DNA of 64,000 nt from Leptospira levettii (GTDB taxonomy: Bacteria > Spirochaetota > Leptospiria > Leptospirales > Leptospiraceae): NCBI RefSeq assembly GCF_002812085.1, contig NZ_NPDM01000002.1, forward strand, positions 434,001 to 498,000, read 5' to 3'. The position numbers and the translations under genes were made by a program. Below the pieces are notes generated by a model that worked only from the letters and a program-made list of their open reading frames with translations, made no database searches and was not told where the DNA came from. Of this stretch, positions 1 to 9,667 are shown one piece after another; the first letter of the stretch is position 1; each line of letters begins with the position of its first letter.

Positions 1-336
1 GAAGGTCTAGTGGGAGGACTTGGTGGACTTCGTACCTTACGTGGATTCAAACAAGATCGTTTTGTAGGACGAGCAATGGGATGGGGAAATTCGGAAATTC
101 GATGGAAATTTGCAGAAGCAAAATTAGGATCGGAGTTTTTTGCCTTTAATATTGTACCGTTTTTTGATTATGGAAGGGTTTGGGATGATGAACATAAAAT
201 TAATTTAAAAAATTATTTTTATTCCAAAGGTCTTGGTTTACGCATCGCTTGGAACCAAGCAACTATCATTATGATTGATTATGCTAAATCAAGAGAAGAC
301 GAACAATTATTCGTTAACTTTAGCCATGTCTTTTAG
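1..336 (+). CDS. Omp85/BamA-family outer membrane protein, C-terminal part only
   Basis: The reading frame is open from the first base, so this is the 3' end of a longer gene that begins before the window. The 111 visible residues read as the end of a beta-barrel: a glycine-rich stretch followed by LRGF, the hallmark (V/L)RG(F/Y) of the Omp85 surface-antigen barrel, then alternating aromatic and polar strands and a terminal strand ending in a phenylalanine (SHVF), the usual C-terminal signal for BAM insertion. Whether it is BamA itself or a TamA/patatin-linked relative cannot be decided without the N-terminal POTRA domains. Its stop overlaps the stop of the convergent chemoreceptor gene by 3 bases. 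Confidence 0.75.
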   Translation, partial: EGLVGGLGGLRTLRGFKQDRFVGRAMGWGNSEIRWKFAEAKLGSEFFAFNIVPFFDYGRVWDDEHKINLKNYFYSKGLGLRIAWNQATIIMIDYAKSREDEQLFVNFSHVF

Positions 337-2135
337 ATTTTGAAAAAATCAATAGTTTGTCTTAAGTTAGAAGCTTTATTAGACAATGCCGAACACAACT
401 TATCAATATCATTCACAAATTGATTTAAGTATTCTGTCCCTTCTGTAATGGTTGCAATACTCTTTGCAAGTTCTTCCGAAGTACTAGCCTGTTCATTTGT
501 ATTTTGTTCAATCTCCATTGCAGACATTGTCAATTTCTCAATATTTTCTTTTACATTTTTCACAAGATCTAATTGTTGTTTTGTCATCTCACTTGATTGT
601 TTGATAAGTTCAATAGTTGTGTGAACAGACTTTCCAATTTGAGTGAAGGTTTTTTCTGTATTGGACACAGCAAGCCTTCCTGATTTTGTCGAAGCGGATG
701 CTTTTGAAACCGCTTCCAAAATTCGTTTTGTGTTCGAAAGAGTTTGTTCCCCTAATTTAGAAATCTCACTTGCAACGACTGCAAATCCTCTACCCGCATC
801 CCCTGCCCTGGCAGCTTCAATCGAAGCATTGAGTGATAATAAACCAATTTTGTCTGAAATTTCCCCAATTACCTGGATTACATTGGATGTGTTTTCAACA
901 CTCGATTCGATATCAGACATCGCAACCAAAGTAGAGTGAAGAGCAGATTGACCTAATTTCGTTTCCTCTTCCATTTGTTTGGTTTCGGTTTGTGTTAAAT
1001 TCATCATATCATGGATTGATACAATAGAAGACTCCATATCGGTGACTAAATTTTTTGCTTCTTTTGTAATATCATGTTGTTTTTTGGCGCCAAAAGCAGT
1101 AGAACGAATGCTTGCTGACATTTCCTCCACACCTGCAGACATCTCTTCCGAAGATGATGCTTCTTCCATCATTGCTTGAGTTAACCCTTGTGTTTGTGTT
1201 GCAATAACCTTCGCATCCGAATTCACCTTATCTGATTCTTCAATCACAATAGATGTAATTTTTCGAATACTTGTGATGAAAGAATTGAGCGAAATAGATC
1301 CATGTCCTAGTTCATCCGTCGAAATGATTGGAACCGATTCACTTAAATCCCCACTTGCTAAAGATTTATAACGATTTGCCATTTGGATGGTGTTAAACTT
1401 CATTGCTTTTACAAAAAGAGAAGTAAGTACAAAGATATTGATGGTGATAAAAGCTGCCATCAATACCAGAGTAACTTCTGCATTTAGGATTTGTACAAAT
1501 TTTGTAACTTCTGCCAAAAGAAGGTACCCTAATGCAGTGAGTGTCATACTAAACACAGCAGACATTGTAAAAAATATTCGAGCATAAATTCCAACTTTTG
1601 GAATCGATTCAGCATTTAATGGTAAATCTTTTAACTCTGGTGTAATCAAAACTTCAGAGATCACAAGTTCGCTTAAAAAAAAATGCGAAACACCTAATAC
1701 TGGATAAATGAGAATTGGCAAAATAATATAAGGCAGGTATTCCGCAAGTGTTGGAGTAAAAAATTGGAATGTCACGAACGCAGCAAATGGAATTCCGAAA
1801 CTCCATTGAATCAAAAAATAACTCAAATTATGTTTCGGAAATTTTAAAAGTGTTAATTTGATCTTTTGTTTTTCTTCCAGTGATAACGAGTGAAATAAAT
1901 CGGGAATGGTTTTCTTTAGTAATTTTTTAAGTCTTAAGAAACGAATGGTAGGGATAACATAAGAAGTAAAGAGTGCAATGGTTGCACCTAACACAACAAG
2001 TAAAGACTTTTCAAATGAATATACACCGGCTATGACAATGAATAACACTGCAGTTGGTACAGCAAGCACCGCTGTCAATAATTCTAGTCCTATTGTCAAC
2101 CGCCAACATAAGGATTTAATTTTGGCTCCATCCAT
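333..2135 (-). CDS. Methyl-accepting chemotaxis protein with six membrane helices
   Basis: A 600-residue chemoreceptor that should feed the CheA-CheW-CheY pathway. The N-terminal 245 residues hold about six hydrophobic helices (near 15-38, 44-66, 106-127, 131-155, 185-209 and 220-244) with only short loops, so there is no periplasmic ligand domain of the usual kind. A HAMP-like linker follows (about 246-300), then a long coiled-coil signalling domain. The conserved hairpin tip is at about 423-465 with the motif [23 protein letters not shown] start with a purine-rich GGAAAAAGCGGA just upstream. The ligand is unknown; a membrane or intracellular signal is more likely than a periplasmic solute. 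Confidence 0.9.
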   Translation of the reverse strand: MDGAKIKSLCWRLTIGLELLTAVLAVPTAVLFIVIAGVYSFEKSLLVVLGATIALFTSYVIPTIRFLRLKKLLKKTIPDLFHSLSLEEKQKIKLTLLKFPKHNLSYFLIQWSFGIPFAAFVTFQFFTPTLAEYLPYIILPILIYPVLGVSHFFLSELVISEVLITPELKDLPLNAESIPKVGIYARIFFTMSAVFSMTLTALGYLLLAEVTKFVQILNAEVTLVLMAAFITINIFVLTSLFVKAMKFNTIQMANRYKSLASGDLSESVPIISTDELGHGSISLNSFITSIRKITSIVIEESDKVNSDAKVIATQTQGLTQAMMEEASSSEEMSAGVEEMSASIRSTAFGAKKQHDITKEAKNLVTDMESSIVSIHDMMNLTQTETKQMEEETKLGQSALHSTLVAMSDIESSVENTSNVIQVIGEISDKIGLLSLNASIEAARAGDAGRGFAVVASEISKLGEQTLSNTKRILEAVSKASASTKSGRLAVSNTEKTFTQIGKSVHTTIELIKQSSEMTKQQLDLVKNVKENIEKLTMSAMEIEQNTNEQASTSEELAKSIATITEGTEYLNQFVNDIDKLCSALSNKASNLRQTIDFFKI

Positions 2136-2189
2136 TTCCGCTTTTTCCTTTTTCAGGACAGTGTAGGAAAAGCAGAGAATCGTATAGTA

Positions 2190-4358
2190 TTATTTTGACG
2201 TACGGGTGTAAACGCCATCCCAGTCGACAGGTGGTGGGTTTTGGAACAAAGTTTGGCAACGTTTGATAAGTAAGTGGCTACTCACATCTTCTTTCCCTAG
2301 TATTTTAGAAACATTCTTAAAATGTTCGATGGCAGTTTCCCAATTTCGTTTGGAATATTCGGAAAAACCGAATTCATACTCTTCGAATGCTTTGGCAGAA
2401 ACTGGCGAAATTTCATCTTTAAATGATTCTAAACTATAGATTTTCACTGGAGCTTCTTTTCCCTTCACACGGATCCAATCCAAAAATCGAAAGGAAAATG
2501 TGTCCTTACAAGCGACTTCGATGTTTTCTGAAACTAAGATTGAGACACCATAATCTTTGGCAGCAGCTTCTAACCTCGCAGCTAAGTTTACTGTATCACC
2601 CATCATCGTGTAGGATGCCAAACTATCTGTTCCCATAAATCCAACTTTAGCCAAACCACAGTTAAGTCCGATACGAAATACCATAGCGCGTGCTAGTGGT
2701 GTATAATCCCCTCTTTCATTCCATTCTTTTCTTAAACCTTCCAACTCTTTCACCATTTCAAGAGCGGTCTTACAAGCAAGTTTTGGGTGTTCCATGTTTT
2801 GGATAGGAGCACCGAAAATACCAACGATTGCATCGCCAATGTATTTATCCAAAGTTCCTGAATTGGCTTTTAAAACATTGGTCATAGCGGAAAGGTATTC
2901 ATTTAATAACTTTGCTAAATCTGTTGCACTTAATTCCTCACTAATGGAGGAGAAACCAGCAACATCCGAAAAAAAGGCAGTAATTTCCCACTCCCCTCCT
3001 CTTTTTAAGGATTCCATATTCTCGAGAGCAACACTCACCACTTCAGGATCGACTAAGTTCCGTAAGATGTGATTGAATTTTCGTTTTTCCTTTCCTTCTG
3101 TGTAAGTTAAATAAGCAAATCCAAGTAAGTAGGAAACTGGGAATCCAAACACAAAAGAATAAGTAGACAATACATAATCCATTCGATAAAGGAAATAGAA
3201 CAATCCGAGAAACAAAGAGATTGCAAATATTGGATAAATATTCTTCAATAAATGCCATTGGTTAATAAACAAAACAAGAACACCAACAAACAAAATTAAA
3301 ATTGTAAATAGAAATCCATACGCCACAGGTAATTCTTTTAGTAAATGCCCTTCTGTTAAATTCGAAGCAAACACAGCCTGAGCAATCACACCAGGAAACA
3401 ATCCGTGGGGAGTGACAACATCATCATGTGTAGCTGCAGCAGAAGTACCAATTAGGACAATTTTATCTGCAAACAATTTGGGAGGCACAAGGAGTGTGTC
3501 TGGATCTTCCACCTCACCACTGTTTAACTTTTCTAATGATTCAATGATCCCTGCTGCTGAATACCTAGGAATATTTCTCAACTCATCTTCTGTATAAAAA
3601 TAAGCTCTTACGAGCCCATCTTTTCCAATGGGAATGATTCGTTTTGTTCCTTCTTTTTCTAAGTAAACATTGGATTCTTTTGTTTCTACAGTGAAAGGAT
3701 CACCTAATGCGAATGCTTGCGTCGCAAGTGTTGGGAAATACAATCCATTCCAGCTTACAAAGGGGGAAAATCTCCTTAATATCCCATCACTATCCGATAT
3801 CACATTCACCACATGGATAGTGGGAGCAGTTTCTGCAATTTGACCAATGGGAAAGGATGCATTTTCATATTTTGGAAAAGGAATATTTGTACTCAAAGGA
3901 ACACTGAATTTTTGACTAATGGTATCGATACTTTTTCTAGGAATCACTATCCCACCATTTCGGAAATTAGCTGCATGGGAAATCTCCCCCAAACTTTCGT
4001 TAGCGATAACCAAAGCATCATCATAATCCGATCTCTCAGTGAACATGATATCGATGAGTGTAAATTTCGGTGGGGTGAGGAGTTTTGTGTATCCGATGAG
4101 AGTGGGATAAATATGACGTTTCCAAGGCCACTGCCCGAGCTCTGGATGGTCTGCATATTTGGCAATACTCTGCTCATCGATGTCAATGATCACAATGTCT
4201 TTTGAAAATGTATGATGGGAAGGTAATAGATGAAACAATGCATCTGATAATTTTCGATCTAATGTCGTAGAAAATCGGAAAAAGGAAATGAAAGTAGTGA
4301 GTAAAGTCGGAATCACTACCATTAAAAAAATTGGGAAGAGTATTTTATTTTGTTTCAT
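2190..4358 (-). CDS. CHASE2-domain class III adenylate cyclase
   Basis: A 722-residue membrane enzyme expected to make cAMP. An N-terminal helix (about 8-26) is followed by a large extracytoplasmic CHASE2 sensor (to about 340), three closely spaced helices (about 345-420) and a cytoplasmic cyclase domain (about 455-650). Both metal-binding aspartates are visible (FFSDVAGFS and YIGDAIVG). The purine-selecting Lys in LDKYIGD and the Thr in YTMMGDTVN fit the adenylate-specific class IIIb pattern, and the transition-state Asn/Arg of NLAARLE are intact, so the enzyme should be active. A C-terminal tail of about 70 residues may be TPR-like. Its start overlaps the end of the M48 peptidase gene by 14 bases, suggesting co-transcription. 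Signal unknown. Confidence 0.9.
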   Translation of the reverse strand: MKQNKILFPIFLMVVIPTLLTTFISFFRFSTTLDRKLSDALFHLLPSHHTFSKDIVIIDIDEQSIAKYADHPELGQWPWKRHIYPTLIGYTKLLTPPKFTLIDIMFTERSDYDDALVIANESLGEISHAANFRNGGIVIPRKSIDTISQKFSVPLSTNIPFPKYENASFPIGQIAETAPTIHVVNVISDSDGILRRFSPFVSWNGLYFPTLATQAFALGDPFTVETKESNVYLEKEGTKRIIPIGKDGLVRAYFYTEDELRNIPRYSAAGIIESLEKLNSGEVEDPDTLLVPPKLFADKIVLIGTSAAATHDDVVTPHGLFPGVIAQAVFASNLTEGHLLKELPVAYGFLFTILILFVGVLVLFINQWHLLKNIYPIFAISLFLGLFYFLYRMDYVLSTYSFVFGFPVSYLLGFAYLTYTEGKEKRKFNHILRNLVDPEVVSVALENMESLKRGGEWEITAFFSDVAGFSSISEELSATDLAKLLNEYLSAMTNVLKANSGTLDKYIGDAIVGIFGAPIQNMEHPKLACKTALEMVKELEGLRKEWNERGDYTPLARAMVFRIGLNCGLAKVGFMGTDSLASYTMMGDTVNLAARLEAAAKDYGVSILVSENIEVACKDTFSFRFLDWIRVKGKEAPVKIYSLESFKDEISPVSAKAFEEYEFGFSEYSKRNWETAIEHFKNVSKILGKEDVSSHLLIKRCQTLFQNPPPVDWDGVYTRTSK

Positions 4359-5586
4359 TTGTTGTTAATCGTTTTTTGTAATCACTCCAACGGTCAATGA
4401 TGACAGGAGTTCCTTCCATTGACACCGAAGATTCAATAAACACGAGTTTTGCGATTCTTAAATTTGTTTCAGGATGTGTTTTTTTCAGAAGGTCCGTACC
4501 TTCTGATTTTGACATTGTATTTAGATAACTAGACAATCCCAGTGGAGAATATCCTATTTGAGAAACAAGACCTACAGCTGCCTCATCCGCCTCTAATTCC
4601 ACCTTTGCATCTCGGCCTGTTTCAAAAAATTGTTTTTCCATTTCAGTGATCGCAGTTGCCATCGCTGAATTGACAACCTCACTGCCTGGTGGAGATAATA
4701 ATCCAGAAAGGATATCAACAAATACATTCGATTCTTTGAATTCACCATTATGAAATAAAATCACATGACCCATCTCATGTGCAATGATACCAGCTAACTC
4801 TGCCTCCGTTTGGATTTTTTTTAGAGTGCCTGTGGTGATAAACAAATAACCACCAGGACAGGAAAATGCATTTACTTCTTGTGAATCAATGATCCCTACT
4901 CGAAATTCCAAATCTTTACGAGATGAAACAGAACCTAACTTTGATGCGATGGAATTGAGATACCTTGTGAATTCTAAATCACGAACTAAATTGTATTTTT
5001 TCAATAGTCTTGCCGCAAGTGAACGGCCCATCTTCACTTCCGCTTTTGTTTCCCCAAGTACTGGTAATCCAGAATTAGATGAGAATGAAAAAAAACTCGA
5101 ACTTTGTGTGATCCCAGTTTTTTTTTCTTCTTTTGGATTTGTTTCCTCAAAAGCCAATGGTACGGATTCAAGCCAACGTAAGGATTCAAAATCATACAAT
5201 TCTCCTTCTCCACGCACTCTCATCTTTTGGGTTTCAGATAGCCCTCTTGCAGCAGCGGTTTTCGTAAAATCAGAAGCACGTTGCCTCGCCACAACAGCTT
5301 CCGAGGAATTAGAAGTGATGCCTAATTTCATCTGTGTTCCAGGTGGGAGAGGAGAAACAAATAATTTTGAGACCCAACCTGTTTTCTCTTCGACTCGCAC
5401 TTGGACAAAGAGCCCTTGTTCGGTGATAGGCGTTAGTACTTCTCCTATTTTTAAAAGACTTCCTTCTGCATTTAACTTAGGTTGCGTCAGTAACTTTGCT
5501 TTGTTGCTTTGCACATAAACATTACCTTTTGCAAGTAGTGAAACACTGACAAAAAGGAATAAATAGGATAAAGTGTTCGACTTCAT
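4345..5586 (-). CDS. SH3-domain M48-family metallopeptidase, exported
   Basis: A 413-residue zinc protease. The ATG chosen gives a clean signal peptide (MKSNTLSYLFLFVSVSLLAKG); a longer frame would begin at a TTG at 5655 and bury that signal, so it was rejected. After the signal is a bacterial SH3 domain (about 25-85), often used for cell-wall binding, then a linker and the peptidase domain. The zinc motif HEMGH and the third ligand in ELEADEA are present, so catalysis is likely. Relatives (BepA/LoiP type) act in outer-membrane protein quality control, but the SH3 domain hints at peptidoglycan association. Co-oriented with and overlapping the cyclase gene downstream. Confidence 0.85.
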   Translation of the reverse strand: MKSNTLSYLFLFVSVSLLAKGNVYVQSNKAKLLTQPKLNAEGSLLKIGEVLTPITEQGLFVQVRVEEKTGWVSKLFVSPLPPGTQMKLGITSNSSEAVVARQRASDFTKTAAARGLSETQKMRVRGEGELYDFESLRWLESVPLAFEETNPKEEKKTGITQSSSFFSFSSNSGLPVLGETKAEVKMGRSLAARLLKKYNLVRDLEFTRYLNSIASKLGSVSSRKDLEFRVGIIDSQEVNAFSCPGGYLFITTGTLKKIQTEAELAGIIAHEMGHVILFHNGEFKESNVFVDILSGLLSPPGSEVVNSAMATAITEMEKQFFETGRDAKVELEADEAAVGLVSQIGYSPLGLSSYLNTMSKSEGTDLLKKTHPETNLRIAKLVFIESSVSMEGTPVIIDRWSDYKKRLTTNETK

Positions 5587-5685
5587 TACCAATGAGTGTT
5601 GGGTTTCATCTATCTTTGAAAACTCTTTTTTTAATTTTGACTTTCGAATTGACAATTCTTATCCATCCATTGTGATGAACGGGCA

Positions 5686-7215
5686 ATGAAACATTTTTTT
5701 CTACTTCTCATCGTATTGTTTATGACGTTCGAAGGTTGTAAAAAAGAAAAAGATGAAAGTAATACTCTCAGTGCATTAGCCACTCGGTTTTTCATTCGTA
5801 CATTATTTTCTTCCAATATCAATACAGAACTTCCTTCCAACCTCAGTGTGGCTGTCCCTCGTTCGATTCGGAAACCTTCCAGTGGATTAGGTGCAAGTTT
5901 TTTGCGCCAAAATCGTTCTTCCAAAATGGCTTTTACCAACAAAGGAATTGCACAAGATACTTTGGATTACGGATTTACTGGACAAAACTTTTTAACAGAA
6001 GGAACAAGTATCGTCGCTGAGATATTGAGGGATTCTAAAAAAGACTTAGTACTCATCAGCGGTTCCTATGCAATTGCAAAAGCAAGTCCAGGAGTGTGTA
6101 TCCCTGGTGGTACGGGAACTGTGCGTATCACACAAAGTATGGAAGAAGAGTTCCTGGAAGGGATCGAAAGGCTTGGCCTAAGCCCAGAAGAAGCAAGAGG
6201 AGAACTCGTTAGTTTACAAAACGAAGGGATTTTACCATTCACTGGCCAATCAGTGCCAACACCTGCCATGGTGTATAAACGATTGAGTAATGATGAATAT
6301 GATGTTGAAGTTGAATATTCGTTTGCTGATGCGATCGGCACCCCTCAACCTTGTCCTTCCAATAATAAATTCCAAAAGGCAATCAAATTCAAAACAGATA
6401 AATCGAAAGTATTTAGTTCAATCAATCGTTCCTTAAAAGTATTTGGAATTTCCTTAAGTGTAGAAGCATCGATCACTTACATCACACAAGCAGGGAAAAA
6501 AGACAAAGCCATCCTCAATATCAAACAAGTGACAAGTGGATCCGGGAATACTGACAAATCCACAACACGGTTTACCTTCGAAGAATGTGAGAAGGATACA
6601 AGTGCCAATGCCAATAATTGTGTCACATTAAATTATAGTAATGTTTATGATGACCCTGCTGGGAATAAAATCACAACCTCAGTCAAAGGGAGGACGAATG
6701 ACCTAGGAGGTTATGTCCTGACGGAATACATAGATAATGCCGATAATTTTGAATATTATTTAACCGAAACTTATGATCCGAACGGTGATATCACTTATTT
6801 TGCTGTTGATTATTATGACATTGGAACCCCTGCTAACGATGATTATGAAGAATTAGGAGTTCTTGATACAGATCTTTACGGTGAGTTTATCGAAACCACT
6901 TATACCTTTGAATGGGATGCTTATGTTGATTTTACAACTGCACTTCCTGGAGGCGGAATTGGACAAGGAGCTGGATTTACTGAATATGATGCATATGTCA
7001 TCATGCCTTCTGGAGTTGATCCCAATGTATTTCCAGATGAATTTATAGGATGGGGAGAATTTTATAATAATGTCAATAGTGGTGGTCCAGTTTATTATGT
7101 AGACTTTTATGGGACAGCCAATCAAATTCCATCAGCAGTTGTCTGGCGGTATGCAATTGATACAAACGGAAACGAAGTATATACTATTCGAGCAAATACT
7201 GTCGTTCAAATTTAA
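5686..7215 (+). CDS. Hypothetical lipoprotein
   Basis: A 509-residue exported protein with a basic start, a hydrophobic stretch and a lipobox ending FEGC at residue 18, so it is predicted to be lipidated. I recognise no family. The N-terminal half is mixed; the C-terminal half (about 340-509) is very rich in Tyr, Asp and Asn, as in beta-rich surface proteins. Several Cys pairs (for example near CIPGG and EECEKDTSANANNC) could form disulphides. It is followed after 41 bases by a FadL-type porin on the same strand, so the two may work together at the outer membrane; that link is inference only. Confidence 0.7.
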   Translation: MKHFFLLLIVLFMTFEGCKKEKDESNTLSALATRFFIRTLFSSNINTELPSNLSVAVPRSIRKPSSGLGASFLRQNRSSKMAFTNKGIAQDTLDYGFTGQNFLTEGTSIVAEILRDSKKDLVLISGSYAIAKASPGVCIPGGTGTVRITQSMEEEFLEGIERLGLSPEEARGELVSLQNEGILPFTGQSVPTPAMVYKRLSNDEYDVEVEYSFADAIGTPQPCPSNNKFQKAIKFKTDKSKVFSSINRSLKVFGISLSVEASITYITQAGKKDKAILNIKQVTSGSGNTDKSTTRFTFEECEKDTSANANNCVTLNYSNVYDDPAGNKITTSVKGRTNDLGGYVLTEYIDNADNFEYYLTETYDPNGDITYFAVDYYDIGTPANDDYEELGVLDTDLYGEFIETTYTFEWDAYVDFTTALPGGGIGQGAGFTEYDAYVIMPSGVDPNVFPDEFIGWGEFYNNVNSGGPVYYVDFYGTANQIPSAVVWRYAIDTNGNEVYTIRANTVVQI

Positions 7216-7256
7216 TTGAAATTCTTATATTTGGAACCAAACAAAACGAAATTTAT

Positions 7257-8756
7257 ATGTTAATCCTTAAAAAAAATCGTAAACACAACTTAAATACAAT
7301 TCAGAAATTCATAATTCATTCCATATTATTTTTGGGTATCTGTTTTTTACCTGTCTCATTGTTTCCTTCGGAACCATTTAACAACATACAAGGATTTTAT
7401 GGAGAAAGAGCAGCGGGACTAGCAGGTGCCTTTACTGCCATCGCTGACGATCCATCCGGTGCTTATTACAATCCTGCAGGGCTTGGGTTTACTCATAATG
7501 ATGGGATATCGATCTCTGCGAGTAATTTTAAAGATGTCAAACGTAGTTATATCAATATAGACACACCAGGCCAAAGATACAACCAAACCCACCAAGGTTT
7601 TGATCCCAATTTCATTGGACTACTTAAAAACTTTGATCGATGGAAGTTTGCCTTTTCAATCGTCAATACTTATAACTATTCCTATAATCGAGTTGATCAG
7701 GTGAACTACCCTCTTGTATCTCCTTCGATTAATTCCACTCGGAATTATACAAAAGAACGATATAACCAACTTTTAGTCGGACCCAGTTTGGCATACCTTC
7801 TCAATGATAAACTTTCTCTAGGTGCCACACTGTATTACTTGAATGACACGAAGGAAGTTTCGAGAACCCAATTCCAACAATTCTCAGATCTAAGTTATGT
7901 GATGCGCTCGTATGTAGACAATCGTCGCACATCAGGACTCATGCCAGTCCTTGGGATCCAATACCAACCAAATCCTAAACTATCTTTAGGATTTAGTTAT
8001 CGTCGAATTTTTGTTACCGGTGGGGACAGATTGTACAATGAAGTTTATGTTGATTCTACACGTAGACCAGGTTCCTCTGCTGTTGACTTTATTGAAGGGA
8101 CTGGAAGTGGAGCCTCTTCGATTGAACAAGGAGTATTGACACAAAAACCGAAACTTGTCACGTCCATTCCGCAAACACAAGAAATGCGATTTGGTGTGGC
8201 TTTTTTCCCAACGGCAAGATTCTTAGCATCCTTTGATATGATTCATACCTCCGGTTATAAAGTAAGAAGGAACCAAGATGAGATTAGTACCTTCGGTCGA
8301 CGTGTCACTTACACAATCAATGATACAGAGGTTAGAGAACTAACAAGGTATTCCACCACTAATTTTGCTGCTGGTATGGAATACTATTTGGCAGACACTT
8401 TTTCTGTGTTAGGTGGTATTTACACAAACGAACCAAATACAAAACCAGTTTCATGGACAGAATCGGCAGTTGATTTATACCTTCAAAATACCTTTGGTAA
8501 CCAAGTATCGGCAAGTTCTGGTGACGCGAGTGTCATTTACAAAGTTGCTCGTTCTGGAACAAATCCTCGAAATGAATATTCAAGGAACAAAGGTTTCAGT
8601 TTGGGATTTTCATGGGTGACTTCAAAATCGTCAGTATCTGTTACCTATATCCGCGAAACAGGATATGGAAATTCTAGGATCGACCCAAATTCATTAGCCC
8701 AATCCTTTGAATATATGGCCCAGTCCATTTATATTATGGTTAGTTCCAGGAATTGA
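7257..8756 (+). CDS. OmpP1/FadL/TodX-family outer membrane transporter
   Basis: A 499-residue outer membrane barrel likely to take up hydrophobic compounds such as long-chain fatty acids. The mature N-terminus shows the family signature: RAAGLAGAFTAIADDPSG followed by AYYNPAGLGF, corresponding to the hatch region with its NPAG motif. The rest is alternating-strand barrel sequence. A long basic N-terminal segment precedes the signal helix (IIHSILFLGICFLPVSLFPS), so the true start could be slightly downstream, but the ATG at 7257 is the only good one. It ends directly at the stop of the convergent patatin gene. Confidence 0.88.
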   Translation: MLILKKNRKHNLNTIQKFIIHSILFLGICFLPVSLFPSEPFNNIQGFYGERAAGLAGAFTAIADDPSGAYYNPAGLGFTHNDGISISASNFKDVKRSYINIDTPGQRYNQTHQGFDPNFIGLLKNFDRWKFAFSIVNTYNYSYNRVDQVNYPLVSPSINSTRNYTKERYNQLLVGPSLAYLLNDKLSLGATLYYLNDTKEVSRTQFQQFSDLSYVMRSYVDNRRTSGLMPVLGIQYQPNPKLSLGFSYRRIFVTGGDRLYNEVYVDSTRRPGSSAVDFIEGTGSGASSIEQGVLTQKPKLVTSIPQTQEMRFGVAFFPTARFLASFDMIHTSGYKVRRNQDEISTFGRRVTYTINDTEVRELTRYSTTNFAAGMEYYLADTFSVLGGIYTNEPNTKPVSWTESAVDLYLQNTFGNQVSASSGDASVIYKVARSGTNPRNEYSRNKGFSLGFSWVTSKSSVSVTYIRETGYGNSRIDPNSLAQSFEYMAQSIYIMVSSRN

Positions 8757-9656
8757 TCATTTTTTCTTAGATTTGGTTTGGAAAAATTCTTTAGTGTCAT
8801 CATAACCTTGCACTAAGAGTTTTTCAGCTTGTTCTTTCTTAAAATTGAGAATACTACCAAAACCTAACATTTGTTTTGGGGCGATGACAGAAATTTTAGC
8901 GTTCGTAAATTGTGTCCTTAGGTTCAGGAGAAAATTCTCAATTGATGTGAGACCATTCATCACAGATTTTCGGTATTCCAATCCTTGTTCTACACTTTTA
9001 TAGGAACCAAGTAAGTAGAGTTCAAATAACCTTTGTAATGCCTCATCCTTTGTCACAGGAGTTTCCATAATCGCCGAACTTCCAACGGGCGAAAGTAATA
9101 CCACAACGATATCGGAAGCTTCATGTGTTAATGCTGGAAGAATCGGAGTATTTGCCATCACCCCCCCATCCCAATAAGGTTCTCCATCAATCACTTGCCA
9201 CGGAAAAATCATGGGAATGGCCGAAGAAGCAAGTAAATGTTCAATCTGCAGTTTTGGATTTTCAAAGAATCTAAGCTCTGATGATAAAATATTAACGGCC
9301 GAAATGATTACCTTTGTTTTTGACTCGTTTAAGTGACTAAAGTCTAAATGTTCATGAATGAATTTTTTTAAAGGATATGTCTCTACCAAAGGATAGTATT
9401 TTCTTCGAAACAATCCTTTTAACATATTCCATACCGAATAACGCATGATATGTTTTTGATTCAGTTTTAACCATAATTCGGATAATTTTTTTGAATCCAT
9501 TCCAGAACCAATGGCACATGCATTGATCGCTCCAACAGATGTTCCACAAATTATATCTGGTTTCCAATTGATTTCTTCTAAATATCGTAACACACCTGCT
9601 TGGTAGGCACCTCTTGCACCACCACCAGACAATACCAATGCTTTCTTTTTTGCCAT
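8757..9656 (-). CDS. Patatin-like phospholipase
   Basis: A 299-residue serine lipase of the RssA/patatin family, expected to cleave phospholipid acyl chains. It shows the oxyanion loop GGGARGAYQAG, the nucleophile elbow GTSVGA and the catalytic Asp in DGGVMAN, so the Ser-Asp dyad is complete. There is no signal peptide or membrane helix, so it should be cytoplasmic or peripheral. The ATG at 9656 was preferred; a GTG at 9668 overlaps the upstream TAG stop and would add four residues. It is last in a three-gene minus-strand unit with an NlpC/P60 hydrolase and a second, larger patatin. Confidence 0.88.
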   Translation of the reverse strand: MAKKKALVLSGGGARGAYQAGVLRYLEEINWKPDIICGTSVGAINACAIGSGMDSKKLSELWLKLNQKHIMRYSVWNMLKGLFRRKYYPLVETYPLKKFIHEHLDFSHLNESKTKVIISAVNILSSELRFFENPKLQIEHLLASSAIPMIFPWQVIDGEPYWDGGVMANTPILPALTHEASDIVVVLLSPVGSSAIMETPVTKDEALQRLFELYLLGSYKSVEQGLEYRKSVMNGLTSIENFLLNLRTQFTNAKISVIAPKQMLGFGSILNFKKEQAEKLLVQGYDDTKEFFQTKSKKK

Positions 9657-9667
9657 ATCAATTGCCA

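Noticed and set aside
4889..5518. A 209-codon open frame on the plus strand
   Set aside because: It lies wholly antisense to the M48 peptidase gene, with no ribosome site and low-complexity Ser/Phe-rich content, as expected from the opposite strand of a real gene.
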